From Hyphomicrobiales bacterium (GTDB lineage: Bacteria > Pseudomonadota > Alphaproteobacteria > Rhizobiales > Aestuariivirgaceae), in contig JAEUMI010000134.1 of the NCBI GenBank assembly GCA_016792825.1, positions 1 through 64,000 of the forward strand: a stretch of 64,000 bases of DNA. Reading direction: 5' to 3'. The notes under the pieces are model-generated. The model was not told the DNA's origin, ran no database searches, and saw only the letters and a list, made by a program, of their open reading frames with translations. Below, in pieces: positions 25,591 to 33,517 of this stretch; positions within the stretch are counted from its first letter, which is position 1; each line of letters opens with the position of its first letter. The translations under genes and the position numbers were made by a program.

Positions 25591-27120
25591 ATGAAAATTC
25601 GCGCGCAAATCGCCATGGTTCTCAATCTCGACAAATGCATCGGGTGCCATACCTGTTCGGTAACCTGCAAGAATGTGTGGACCAGCCGGGAAGGCATGGA
25701 ATATGCCTGGTTCAACAATGTCGAAACAAAGCCCGGCATTGGCTATCCGAAGGATTGGGAAAATCAGGACCGCTGGAATGGCGGCTGGCGCAGAAAGCGC
25801 AACGGCAAGATTGAACCGAAGATTGGCGGCAAATGGCGCATTCTGGCAAACATCTTCGCCAATCCGAACATGCCGGAGATTGATGATTACTACGAGCCGT
25901 TCACTTTTGACTACGATCACCTGAAATCAGCACCAGAGATGGAAGCGTTCCCGACCGCGCGCCCACGTTCGCTCATCACGGGCGAGCGCATGGAAAAGAT
26001 TGAATGGGGCCCGAACTGGGAGGAAATACTTGGCGGCGAATTTGCCAAACGCTCCATGGATGCCAATTTCGAGGGCGTCCAGAAGGATATTTACGGCCAG
26101 TTTGAAAACACCTTCATGATGTATTTGCCGCGGCTGTGCGAGCACTGCCTCAACCCAACCTGTGCCGCCGCCTGCCCATCTGGCGCGATTTACAAGCGCG
26201 AGGAAGATGGCATTGTTTTGATTGACCAGGACAAGTGCAGGGGCTGGCGCATGTGTGTTTCAGGCTGCCCCTACAAGAAGATCTATTTCAACTGGTCAAG
26301 CGGCAAGTCCGAAAAGTGCATCTTCTGCTATCCCCGCATCGAGGCCGGGCAACCCACCGTATGCTCGGAGACGTGCGTCGGCCGCATCCGCTATCTCGGT
26401 GTCATGTTGTATGATGCTGACCGCATTGAAGAAGCCGCAAGCGTTGCTGACGAGAAGGACCTCTATGGCGCGCAGATGGGTATTTTTCTCAATCCTGAAG
26501 ACCCGTCCGTGATCGCCCAGGCGCGTGCCGACGGTGTGCCGGACGCGTGGCTGGAGGCAGCGCGGCATTCGCCGGTTTACAAGATGGCTATGGAGTGGAA
26601 GGTGGCTTTTCCGCTGCATCCTGAGTACCGCACGTTACCCATGGTCTGGTATGTCCCCCCGCTTTCGCCGATCACAGCAGCGGCGGAAGCTGGAAAAATG
26701 GGAACGGATGGCGCCATGCCGGACGTTCGCTCGCTCCGCATTCCATTGAGATATCTTGCGAACCTGCTGACTGCGGGCGACGAGGAGCCAGTAGCGAAGG
26801 GCCTTGAGCGCATGCTCGCCATGCGCAGCTATATGCGGGCGAAAACCATCGATGGGGTGATCGACGGGGCCATCGCCAAAAAGGTAGGACTTACGTCCAA
26901 GCAGATTGAGGAAATGTACCACATCATGGCAATTGCCAATTATGAGGACCGTTTCGTCATCCCGACAACGCACCGTGAAGCGACCGAAGACGCTTATGAG
27001 CTACGCGGCCAATGCGGCTTCACGTTTGGCGACGGCTGCATGCCTAGCGACAGCAAGGTGAATCTGTTTGGCGGCGTCAAACTCAAGAATGACAAGGCCA
27101 ATACAGGAGCGTTGGGATGA
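25591..27120 (+). CDS. narH: Respiratory nitrate reductase beta subunit NarH
   Basis: The 509-residue subunit passes electrons from NarI to NarG through three [4Fe-4S] and one [3Fe-4S] cluster. Cysteine groups are visible at CIGCHTCSVTC (near residue 16), CEHCLNPTCAAACP, CRGWRMCVSGCPYKK and CIFCYPRI with later CSETCVGR. The Trp in CRGWRMC marks the [3Fe-4S] site, as in other NarH. ATG 25591 is used because the upstream part of the longer frame overlaps narG. It is 14 bases after narG and overlaps narJ by four bases. Confidence 0.97.
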   Translation: MKIRAQIAMVLNLDKCIGCHTCSVTCKNVWTSREGMEYAWFNNVETKPGIGYPKDWENQDRWNGGWRRKRNGKIEPKIGGKWRILANIFANPNMPEIDDYYEPFTFDYDHLKSAPEMEAFPTARPRSLITGERMEKIEWGPNWEEILGGEFAKRSMDANFEGVQKDIYGQFENTFMMYLPRLCEHCLNPTCAAACPSGAIYKREEDGIVLIDQDKCRGWRMCVSGCPYKKIYFNWSSGKSEKCIFCYPRIEAGQPTVCSETCVGRIRYLGVMLYDADRIEEAASVADEKDLYGAQMGIFLNPEDPSVIAQARADGVPDAWLEAARHSPVYKMAMEWKVAFPLHPEYRTLPMVWYVPPLSPITAAAEAGKMGTDGAMPDVRSLRIPLRYLANLLTAGDEEPVAKGLERMLAMRSYMRAKTIDGVIDGAIAKKVGLTSKQIEEMYHIMAIANYEDRFVIPTTHREATEDAYELRGQCGFTFGDGCMPSDSKVNLFGGVKLKNDKANTGALG

Positions 27121-27878
27121 AAACCCTCAAGGTTCTTTCCGCCCTCCTCTCCTATCCGACAGCCGATCTGATGGCTGCCCATGATGAGCTGTGCATGGTC
27201 CTTGAGCAGGAGGCGGTTCTGCCAAAGCCGCAGCGCAAGGCTTTGCAGAATCTGCTGGATGACCTTGCCAGCGGCGATCTGATGGATGCCCAGGAACGCT
27301 ATATCCTGCTCTTTGACCGCACACGTTCTTTGTCGCTTCACCTGTTCGAACATGTGCACGGCGAGAGCCGAGACCGCGGCCAGGCAATGGTCGATCTGAT
27401 CAAGGTCTATGAGGACGGCGGCTATAGCCCAACAACGGCTGAGCTTCCCGACTTCCTGCCGCTGTTTCTGGAGTATGCCTCAACCCTGTCACCAACCCAG
27501 GCCATCGAGCTCATTGGCCAGCCGTCACATGTTTTCGGCGCGTTGCGCGAGCGGCTTAAGAAACGCGGTTCCGTCTACGAGGCGGTTTTCGCTGCATTGA
27601 TCCAGTTGAGCCAGGCCGAGCTCGACGAAGACATGATCGCGCGGCTTCTGGCGGAACCTGATCCCGAACCAGACGATCTTGAGGCGCTCGATGCCGCCTG
27701 GGCCGAGGAGGAAGTTCTTTTCGGGCCCGGTGCGGCGGCGGACTCCTGCGGCAAGGATGGCCTTTCCGCCAAGCTGCGCCAGGCTAGAAGGCCCGCTCCC
27801 GGACTTGAAATTGAGCCCGGAAGTGGACCGCGTACGACATTCGCCTATTCCAGCAACGCCAACCGGCCGGGAGACTGA
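27117..27878 (+). CDS. narJ: Nitrate reductase assembly chaperone NarJ
   Basis: NarJ binds apo-NarG and allows insertion of the molybdenum cofactor and FS0 before membrane attachment. The 253-residue protein has the family core LLSYPTADLM near the start, ERYILLFDRTRSLSLHLFEHVHGESRDRGQAMVDL (residues about 60-95) and ELPDFLPLFLEY. The tail beyond about residue 190 is acidic and poorly conserved, as usual. It overlaps the narH stop by four bases and is followed by narI after three bases. Confidence 0.93.
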   Translation: MKTLKVLSALLSYPTADLMAAHDELCMVLEQEAVLPKPQRKALQNLLDDLASGDLMDAQERYILLFDRTRSLSLHLFEHVHGESRDRGQAMVDLIKVYEDGGYSPTTAELPDFLPLFLEYASTLSPTQAIELIGQPSHVFGALRERLKKRGSVYEAVFAALIQLSQAELDEDMIARLLAEPDPEPDDLEALDAAWAEEEVLFGPGAAADSCGKDGLSAKLRQARRPAPGLEIEPGSGPRTTFAYSSNANRPGD

Positions 27879-27881
27879 ACC

Positions 27882-28613
27882 ATGCGTGACAGTATTTTTA
27901 CCATTCTCTTCGTCTGGTATCCCTATGTCTGTCTCACCGTTTTCCTGGTGGGCAGCCTTATCCGCTACGACCGCGAACAATATTCATGGAAAGCGAGTTC
28001 AAGCCAGATCTTGCGCCGGAAGCAGTTGACATGGGGATCAAATCTTTTTCATTTTGGCATACTTTTTCTGCTCTTCGGGCATACGGTGGGGCTTCTCACG
28101 CCCACATCGATTTACACCCTGTTCATGACCGTTGAACTGAAACAACTGGTTGCCGTCATTGCAGGTGGCGTGGCTGGCGTGGTTTGCTTCATTGGCCTCT
28201 CGCTCCTCCTTCATCGCCGCTTGTTTGACGCTCGCATTCGAGCCACCAGCACGCGCATGGATATTGTTGTGCTGATCATCCTGTGGGTACAACTCACACT
28301 CGGTCTGGTTACCCTGCCCTATTCACTCGCCCATTCGGACGGCTCGGCCATGCTGATATTAGCACATTGGGCTCAGGGCATCCTGACGCTGCATCCAGTT
28401 GAAGCAAGTACATTGCAGGGGCTGGACTGGCCCTATCTGACGCACCTCGTGCTTGGCATGACGCTGTTCCTGGTGTTCCCATTCTCGCGTCTTGTTCATA
28501 TCTGGTCAGCACCGGTTTGGTATCTTGGCCGCCGCGGCTATCAGGTGGTGCGCACCCGCCGGGCTTTGACGGGCCGAAGCGGTCCAAAATCAACACATCA
28601 GCCAGCGGAGTGA
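27882..28613 (+). CDS. narI: Nitrate reductase gamma subunit NarI (cytochrome b)
   Basis: NarI is the membrane di-heme cytochrome b that oxidises quinol on the periplasmic side and feeds NarH. The 243-residue protein has five hydrophobic segments. Candidate heme-ligand histidines occur in FHFGILFLLFGHTVG (residues about 54-68) and in the last two helices (LAHWAQGILTLHP and YLTHLVLGMTLFLVFPFSRLVHIW). The length is typical. It ends where the isomerase gene begins, so the operon continues. Confidence 0.95.
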   Translation: MRDSIFTILFVWYPYVCLTVFLVGSLIRYDREQYSWKASSSQILRRKQLTWGSNLFHFGILFLLFGHTVGLLTPTSIYTLFMTVELKQLVAVIAGGVAGVVCFIGLSLLLHRRLFDARIRATSTRMDIVVLIILWVQLTLGLVTLPYSLAHSDGSAMLILAHWAQGILTLHPVEASTLQGLDWPYLTHLVLGMTLFLVFPFSRLVHIWSAPVWYLGRRGYQVVRTRRALTGRSGPKSTHQPAE

Positions 28614-28618
28614 TGGTC

Positions 28619-29461
28619 ATGAATATGTCAGCGGGTTGCACGGTGAAGTCGACTATCGCTCCCAAACCGAAAGCAGTAACCGTCAATGGCATTGAGATTC
28701 CGCGGGCGGAGATCGCGCGGGAAACTCAAAATCATCCCGCCAAATCACCAATCGAAGCCTGGAAGGCTGCAGCTCAGGCACTTGCCATCCGCGAATTGCT
28801 GCTCCAGGAGGCAAAGCGGCTCAATATCGTGGCCCAACCAATGGGGGACGATGAAGGGCGCCGCGAGACGGAAGACGAGTCTTTGGTTCGACTGATGATA
28901 GAAAGCGAAATCACTACACCAAAAGCCAGTATTGAAGACTGCCAGCGCTACTACGCCCAGAACCTCCGGCGATTCCGCTCGCCAGCAATTTTCGAAGCCT
29001 CTCACATCCTGCTCATCGCTGCGCCGGGTGATGCGAAGGCGCGTGCGACCGCGCGTGGCCAGGCTACGCTGGTCATCGCAGAGCTGCAAGCCCACCCTGC
29101 TGCCTTCGCAGATTTGGCGAGACAGCATTCTGCTTGCCCATCCCGCGAAGTCGGCGGCAATCTTGGACAAATTGGCCCTGGCCAGACTGTGCCGGAATTC
29201 GAACAGGCACTGGGAACTCTTGCGGTCGGGGTTATTCACGGGGATCCGATCGAAAGCCGGTATGGATTTCACATCGTTCGGCTGGACCGCCGTGTGGATG
29301 GCAAGCAACTGCCTTTTGAAATGGTGCGTCCGCGCATTGCGGCCTATCTTGAAGAACATGTGAGGCGAACGGCAATCCGCCAATACATCAGCTTGCTTGC
29401 CGGCCGTGCAACCGTGAACGGCATTGATCTTGCCGCTTCCAATTCCGCCCTCCTGCAGTGA
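28619..29461 (+). CDS. Parvulin-type peptidyl-prolyl isomerase of the nar operon
   Basis: The 280-residue protein has a PpiC/parvulin domain at residues about 130-230: ASHILLIAAPGDAKARA, FADLARQHSACPSREVGGNLGQIGPGQTVPEFEQAL, and ESRYGFHIVRLDRR. No clear signal peptide is seen, so it probably works in the cytoplasm. Isomerases of this kind often follow narGHJI in proteobacteria and presumably help fold the enzyme; the exact client is not known to me. The start could be ATG 28613, 28619 or 28625; 28619 has the best-placed GGAG. The gene touches or overlaps the narI stop. Confidence 0.85.
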   Translation: MNMSAGCTVKSTIAPKPKAVTVNGIEIPRAEIARETQNHPAKSPIEAWKAAAQALAIRELLLQEAKRLNIVAQPMGDDEGRRETEDESLVRLMIESEITTPKASIEDCQRYYAQNLRRFRSPAIFEASHILLIAAPGDAKARATARGQATLVIAELQAHPAAFADLARQHSACPSREVGGNLGQIGPGQTVPEFEQALGTLAVGVIHGDPIESRYGFHIVRLDRRVDGKQLPFEMVRPRIAAYLEEHVRRTAIRQYISLLAGRATVNGIDLAASNSALLQ

Positions 29462-29470
29462 GTTGAAGCC

Positions 29471-29827
29471 ATGCTGCTCGGTGCACTGATGACAGAACTG
29501 AAGGACGAAGCCGCAGCGAAAGCAACTCTCCTGTCACTTGGCGACATCATGCTTGTTAACGAAGTTGAGGCCGCGCGGCTCGCCCATGACGAGAGCCTTG
29601 GCGAATATGCGGCAGGTGCGGCCCAGCGCTTTGCGCACCTGGCATCAGATGAAGACTGGCTTAAACTGATGACAGCATTGGAAAATTCGAAATCCCCCGC
29701 CGCAACGTGTCTGGCCACGATGGTCAGGTGGTCCCTGCTACGTGATGCACGGGAGGCAGCTCCCGCCGATGCAGGAGCTGGCTGTTCCTGCGGAGCCGGC
29801 GGAACCGCCAGCCATGACAAGCCGTAG
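29471..29827 (+). CDS. Small acidic nar-operon protein with a C-terminal CSCG motif, unknown function
   Basis: The 118-residue protein is mostly helical and acidic, without a signal peptide or membrane segment. It ends with the cysteine pair GAGCSCGAGG and an internal Cys near residue 80. I do not recognise a domain. It lies nine bases after the isomerase and overlaps the following hemerythrin-like gene, so it belongs to the nar operon. A role in enzyme assembly or metal handling is possible but not shown. Confidence 0.65.
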   Translation: MLLGALMTELKDEAAAKATLLSLGDIMLVNEVEAARLAHDESLGEYAAGAAQRFAHLASDEDWLKLMTALENSKSPAATCLATMVRWSLLRDAREAAPADAGAGCSCGAGGTASHDKP

Positions 29828-30401
29828 CTCCCTACCGAGCAACCAGAAGACCTTGCCGAGCGACAGGGGCAAATGGCTCATGCCTTTCATTGAGCAGATT
29901 CCAGACACTTTGTTGGATGAACCTCTTGAGTATATGTTCGCGGATCATTTTCGCCAAAGAGTTGCACTTACAATGCTGCAGCATTTTGCAGAGGAAGCTT
30001 CGGCGAGTCGGGCCGATGCTGATTCGATAGCAGCGTTTCTGACCCATGACTTGGTTCTTCATTATGCCGATGAAGAAGAGGATCTCTTTCCGCTTGTACG
30101 CCTGCGTGCGTTGCCAGAAGATGAGCTTGGCGCTCTGCTCGCGCATCTCGGCGAAGATCATCACCGCAGCAAGGCAATGGTTGAGGATATCACCAGTGCA
30201 TTGATACAGCATCCGGCCGAAAAGACCGTTCATCTTAACACCAGCATCTGCAGCCTGATCCAGGGCTATGTTGTCAGTGAGAACCAGCACCTGACGGTTG
30301 AAAATGGTGTCCTTCTGGCAATTGCCCGTATTCGGCTGACGCCCATAGACCGAATGACGATCAGCCACGGGATGAAGATCCGTCGCGGGGTAATCCACTG
30401 A
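29814..30401 (+). CDS. Hemerythrin HHE domain-like protein of the nar operon
   Basis: The 195-residue protein is a four-helix-bundle candidate with histidines and acidic residues in hemerythrin-like spacing: YMFADHFRQR, LTHDLVLHYADEEEDLF, LGEDHHRSKAM and SENQHLTVEN. Such domains bind a di-iron centre and oxygen, NO or reactive species. ATG 29814 overlaps the preceding stop; earlier in-frame starts (29742, 29769) would lie inside the upstream gene and are less likely. As the last gene of the nar operon it may protect or sense around nitrate reduction, which can release NO. Ligand completeness is harder to judge than for the other two di-iron proteins here. Confidence 0.75.
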   Translation: MTSRSSLPSNQKTLPSDRGKWLMPFIEQIPDTLLDEPLEYMFADHFRQRVALTMLQHFAEEASASRADADSIAAFLTHDLVLHYADEEEDLFPLVRLRALPEDELGALLAHLGEDHHRSKAMVEDITSALIQHPAEKTVHLNTSICSLIQGYVVSENQHLTVENGVLLAIARIRLTPIDRMTISHGMKIRRGVIH

Positions 30402-30429
30402 TATCATGAAGTTTCCTGCAGAGTGGCGC

Positions 30430-30443
30430 TTGATCATTGTCAA
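30430..30443. promoter_or_regulatory. FNR-type box upstream of the cytochrome c gene
   Basis: TTGATCATTGTCAA differs from TTGAT-N4-ATCAA at one base. It lies 53-66 bases before the cytochrome c ATG (30496), which also shows that the longer frame starting at 30406 is not the real start. Confidence 0.7.
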
Positions 30444-30495
30444 GGCAGCTCACGGCCTGACCTGCTTTATTTCGACTCAGAATATGGAGACCGGA

Positions 30496-30867
30496 ATGAA
30501 CATCAAAGTTTGCCTCTTTGCCTGCGCAGCGATTGCCGTTTTTGTTTCGTCCGCCGCTGCTGGCGACGCGGCGCTCGGCCAAAAGGTTTTCAATAAATGC
30601 AAGGCTTGCCATGAGGTAGCAGAGCCCAAGAATAGGGTGGGGCCCTCGCTCAAGGGTCTATTTGGCCGTAGCGCTGGAAGCGTAGAAGGTTTTGCCTATT
30701 CCGAAGCCATGAAAAACTCAGGCATCGTCTGGTCCGAAGACACCCTGAAGGCCTATCTGGCAGACCCCAAGACCGTTGTACCAGGCACCAAAATGTCATT
30801 CACCGGACTGAAAAAACACGAAGAGATTGAGAATATTCTTGAATATCTTGAGGAAGCCACAAAGTAG
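30496..30867 (+). CDS. Class I periplasmic c-type cytochrome
   Basis: The 123-residue protein has a signal peptide (residues 1-22, ending AAA), the heme attachment motif Cys35-Lys-Ala-Cys38-His39 and the axial methionine Met100 in TKMSF. With NRVGPSLKGLFGR and FAYSEAMKNSG it matches cytochrome c2/c550-type small electron carriers of the periplasm. ATG 30496 with GGAG ahead is chosen because the signal peptide begins there. It lies between the nar operon and the heme-copper enzyme operon, each with an FNR-type box, and is a natural electron donor to the CuA subunit encoded just downstream. Confidence 0.92.
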   Translation: MNIKVCLFACAAIAVFVSSAAAGDAALGQKVFNKCKACHEVAEPKNRVGPSLKGLFGRSAGSVEGFAYSEAMKNSGIVWSEDTLKAYLADPKTVVPGTKMSFTGLKKHEEIENILEYLEEATK

Positions 30868-30955
30868 CACCCGGCAATACTTTGCCCAGATCAGGGAGGG
30901 CTTCCAGCATAAGCTTATCAATACTCAAATATTCCACACCTTCCCGGATCCCGGC

Positions 30956-30969
30956 TTGATCTTGGTCAA
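30956..30969. promoter_or_regulatory. FNR-type box upstream of the sNOR/oxidase operon
   Basis: TTGATCTTGGTCAA differs from TTGAT-N4-ATCAA at one base. Its centre is about 67 bases before the first ATG of the operon (31030), consistent with low-oxygen or NO-dependent activation. Confidence 0.7.
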
Positions 30970-31029
30970 GGAATTTCCCTGCCGACTCCTCGTAGCCTAG
31001 CACCAGGTTTTATCTTGCAGGAGGTTTCA

Positions 31030-31203
31030 ATGGCTGAAAAGCCCAAGCCAGAAAGCGCTGCCGCTCCTCTTGAGCGAATTCCATTCATGCAGCGGCTGCT
31101 CGACAACCCATTCCTGCTGTTGTTCATCGGCGTTGTGGTTCCCACCGTCATCTACATTCTCTGGGGGGTAATGGAAATTACCCAGATTCCTTTGGCAAAA
31201 TAG
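31030..31203 (+). CDS. Single-helix small subunit of the heme-copper enzyme (IIa-like)
   Basis: The 57-residue protein has one membrane helix (residues about 28-50, FLLLFIGVVVPTVIYILWGVMEI) after a polar N-terminus. It sits nine bases before the CuA subunit gene, and AGGAGG precedes the ATG. B-type (ba3-like) heme-copper enzymes often have such a one-helix subunit IIa coded next to subunit II. It probably stabilises the complex in the membrane. The longer frame from TTG 31015 is not needed. Confidence 0.8.
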   Translation: MAEKPKPESAAAPLERIPFMQRLLDNPFLLLFIGVVVPTVIYILWGVMEITQIPLAK

Positions 31204-31212
31204 AGGTCCACC

Positions 31213-31767
31213 ATGGCAATTTTTCCTCCGCAGACTCGAATCTGGTGGAATGAGCCAGTCGCCAAAGCTGAATTGGTCTGGATTTCTGTCGCATTTCTGT
31301 GGGGGCTTATCATGTTTTTCATGATGATCTACTGGCACATTTATGGCCAGCAGAACCTGTCCACGCAAGTTGGCCGAATTGATCCCGCAGTGTTTGAGCA
31401 GCGAACGAACGAGTTTGCCGAAAAATTCAGAATCCGGGACGAAGGTGACACCGGCGTGCCTGTTGTAAGGCCGCCGCCGGGTGGTGATGCCTACATGCTG
31501 GCACGCACTTTCGACTGGTGGCCGGTGCTTGAACTTGAAAAAGGGAAACCATACAAACTGCATATCTCATCTGTTGATTTGCAGCATGGATTTTCACTGC
31601 TGCCCATCAACATGAATATCCAGGTTCATCCTGGCCTTGAGCACATTATCACTATTACGCCGACCGAGGCAGGCACCTATGGAGTCGTCTGCAACGAATA
31701 TTGCGGACTGGGGCACCACCAGATGACCGGTCGTATTTATGTCGTCGAGCCGGGCCAGGGAGGCTGA
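31213..31767 (+). CDS. CuA-bearing subunit II of a B-type heme-copper enzyme (NorS/CoxB-like)
   Basis: The 184-residue protein has one N-terminal membrane helix (residues about 18-42) and a periplasmic cupredoxin domain with a complete CuA site: His125 (LQHGFSL), Cys160, Cys164, His168 and Met171 (CNEYCGLGHHQM). It accepts electrons from a soluble cytochrome c, probably the one coded 346 bases upstream. One-helix subunit II proteins are typical of B-type enzymes. The next gene codes the catalytic subunit, which lacks the oxygen-reductase tyrosine, so this is better called the CuA subunit of a probable NO reductase. Confidence 0.9.
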   Translation: MAIFPPQTRIWWNEPVAKAELVWISVAFLWGLIMFFMMIYWHIYGQQNLSTQVGRIDPAVFEQRTNEFAEKFRIRDEGDTGVPVVRPPPGGDAYMLARTFDWWPVLELEKGKPYKLHISSVDLQHGFSLLPINMNIQVHPGLEHIITITPTEAGTYGVVCNEYCGLGHHQMTGRIYVVEPGQGG

Positions 31768-31768
31768 T

Positions 31769-33505
31769 ATGTCCACAGTTGCAACCGAATCTGATTACAT
31801 TGGCAAATTGGCAGCGAAATTCCGCACCTGCCCCGCAACTGGCCTCAAGGTTGACCTCGCCGCGGAGCGCTTGATCAAGGCCAACGCCGTAGCAGCGGTT
31901 GTATTCCTGGCGATCGGAGGAACTTTCGGGCTCCTGGTCGCTTTGACGCGCTGGCCCGCGGTACACCTGCTGTCTTCCGATATGTTCTACCTCGTGCTGA
32001 CGGCCCACGGCCTTGATGTATTGCTGCTCTGGATCATCTTTTTCGAAATGGCAATTCTCTATTTCGCATCCGCCGTCATACTCAGCAGTCGCATTGCTGC
32101 GCCGCGATGGGGTTGGGTAGGTTTTGCACTGATGGTCGTCGGCGGCCTGATGACCAATGTCGCCGTGCTCCAGGGCGATTCAAGCGTAATGTTCACCTCC
32201 TATGTGCCGTTGAAGGCCCAGCCGCATTTCTATCTGGGACTCATACTGTTTGCCGTTGGAGCACTCATCGGCTGTTTCATCTTCCTCGGAACTCTGGTGA
32301 TTGCGAAAGAGGAGAAAACCTACGAAGGTTCCATCCCGCTTGTCACTTTCGGTGCTCTCACGGCCTGCATCATCGCTGTCTTCACTATCGCGTCTGGCGC
32401 AATCATCCTTGTTCCAACTTTCCTGTGGTCAGTCGGTTACATCGCCAACATCGATACCCTGACTTATAAACTCGTGTGGTGGGCGATGGGCCATTCATCG
32501 CAGCAGATCAACGTTTCGGCTCATGTGGCCGTCTGGTACCTGATTGCGGCTGTGACCGTCGGCGCAAAGCCGCTGTCTGAAAAGGTCAGCCGCACCGCCT
32601 TCCTCCTCTACATCTTCTTCCTTCAGCTTGCCTCTGCCCACCATCTTCTTGTTGAACCAGGCCTCAGTTCTGAGTGGAAAATAGTCAACACCTCCTACAT
32701 GATGTATCTCGCTGTCCTGGGCAGCATGATCCACGGAATGACCGTGCCGGGCTCAATAGAGGCAGCCCAGCGCAAGAGCGGTTATACCCGCGGTGTATTC
32801 GAATGGCTGCGCAAGGCGCCTTGGGGCAACCCGGCCTTTGCCGGCATGTTCCTTTCGCTGGTGATGTTTGGCTTCCTCGGAGGCATCACGGGGGTGATAC
32901 TCGGTACAGAGCAGCTTAACATCATTATGCACAATACCCTCTATGTGCCGGGGCATTTCCACGCCACGGTGGTGACCGGAACCACTCTTGCGTTCATGGC
33001 GGTTACTTATCTTGTCGTGCCGCTTATCTTCCAGCGCCAAATCATCTGGCCGAAACTGGCGAGATTGCAACCCTATCTGTTCGGTTTCGGGGCCGCCGGC
33101 ATTTCGCTTTTCATGATGGGAGCGGGTACGTTGGGTGTTGCCCGGCGGCACTGGGATATCTCCTTCGCAGACGCACTGCTTCCCTATGGCTATCCGCCCA
33201 TGGCGTCCCTGATGATGGGCCTGAACGGCCTGTCCGCCATTCTCGCGGCAACCGGAGGTGCGCTCTATGTCTTGATTACGGTCGGAAGCATTCTGTTTGG
33301 AAAGAAAGTGGACGAAACCAATGCTGTTGCCTCACTGGGACCCATGCCCAAGAAGGTAGTGCGGGAAGCCGTCACCAAGTATGGTAATGCAGGCACCTGG
33401 CATCTTCCCGGGACCTATGTCCTGGTTGGCATTTTCTTCACGACCTTCATTCTCTACTACTTCGTGAATTGGAAATATCTGTCCGAACTCTGGCCGATGC
33501 AGTGA
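31769..33505 (+). CDS. Catalytic subunit I of a B-type heme-copper enzyme, probable sNOR-type nitric oxide reductase (NorY-like)
   Basis: The 578-residue protein has about 13 membrane helices and all heme/copper histidines: a low-spin heme His in LTAHGLDVLLLW, CuB His242 (WWAMGHSSQQ), His291-His292 (ASAHHLLVEP), and VPGHFHATVV for the hemes. In ba3 oxidases the CuB His is followed four residues later by the cross-linked tyrosine. Here that position is Gln246, and the His242-His291 spacing (49) equals the ba3 spacing, so the register is sound. The cbb3-type alternative tyrosine in helix VII is also not evident. Lack of this tyrosine is expected of NO reductases, not oxygen reductases. The start is ATG 31769, one base after the subunit II stop. 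Confidence 0.85.
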   Translation: MSTVATESDYIGKLAAKFRTCPATGLKVDLAAERLIKANAVAAVVFLAIGGTFGLLVALTRWPAVHLLSSDMFYLVLTAHGLDVLLLWIIFFEMAILYFASAVILSSRIAAPRWGWVGFALMVVGGLMTNVAVLQGDSSVMFTSYVPLKAQPHFYLGLILFAVGALIGCFIFLGTLVIAKEEKTYEGSIPLVTFGALTACIIAVFTIASGAIILVPTFLWSVGYIANIDTLTYKLVWWAMGHSSQQINVSAHVAVWYLIAAVTVGAKPLSEKVSRTAFLLYIFFLQLASAHHLLVEPGLSSEWKIVNTSYMMYLAVLGSMIHGMTVPGSIEAAQRKSGYTRGVFEWLRKAPWGNPAFAGMFLSLVMFGFLGGITGVILGTEQLNIIMHNTLYVPGHFHATVVTGTTLAFMAVTYLVVPLIFQRQIIWPKLARLQPYLFGFGAAGISLFMMGAGTLGVARRHWDISFADALLPYGYPPMASLMMGLNGLSAILAATGGALYVLITVGSILFGKKVDETNAVASLGPMPKKVVREAVTKYGNAGTWHLPGTYVLVGIFFTTFILYYFVNWKYLSELWPMQ

Positions 33506-33517
33506 GGAGTTGAGGCG

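Noticed and set aside
31769..33505. Ordinary ba3-type oxygen reductase
   Set aside because: The cross-link Tyr position is Gln246, and the spacing to His291 shows the register is right; an oxygen reductase remains only a fallback until a tree is made.
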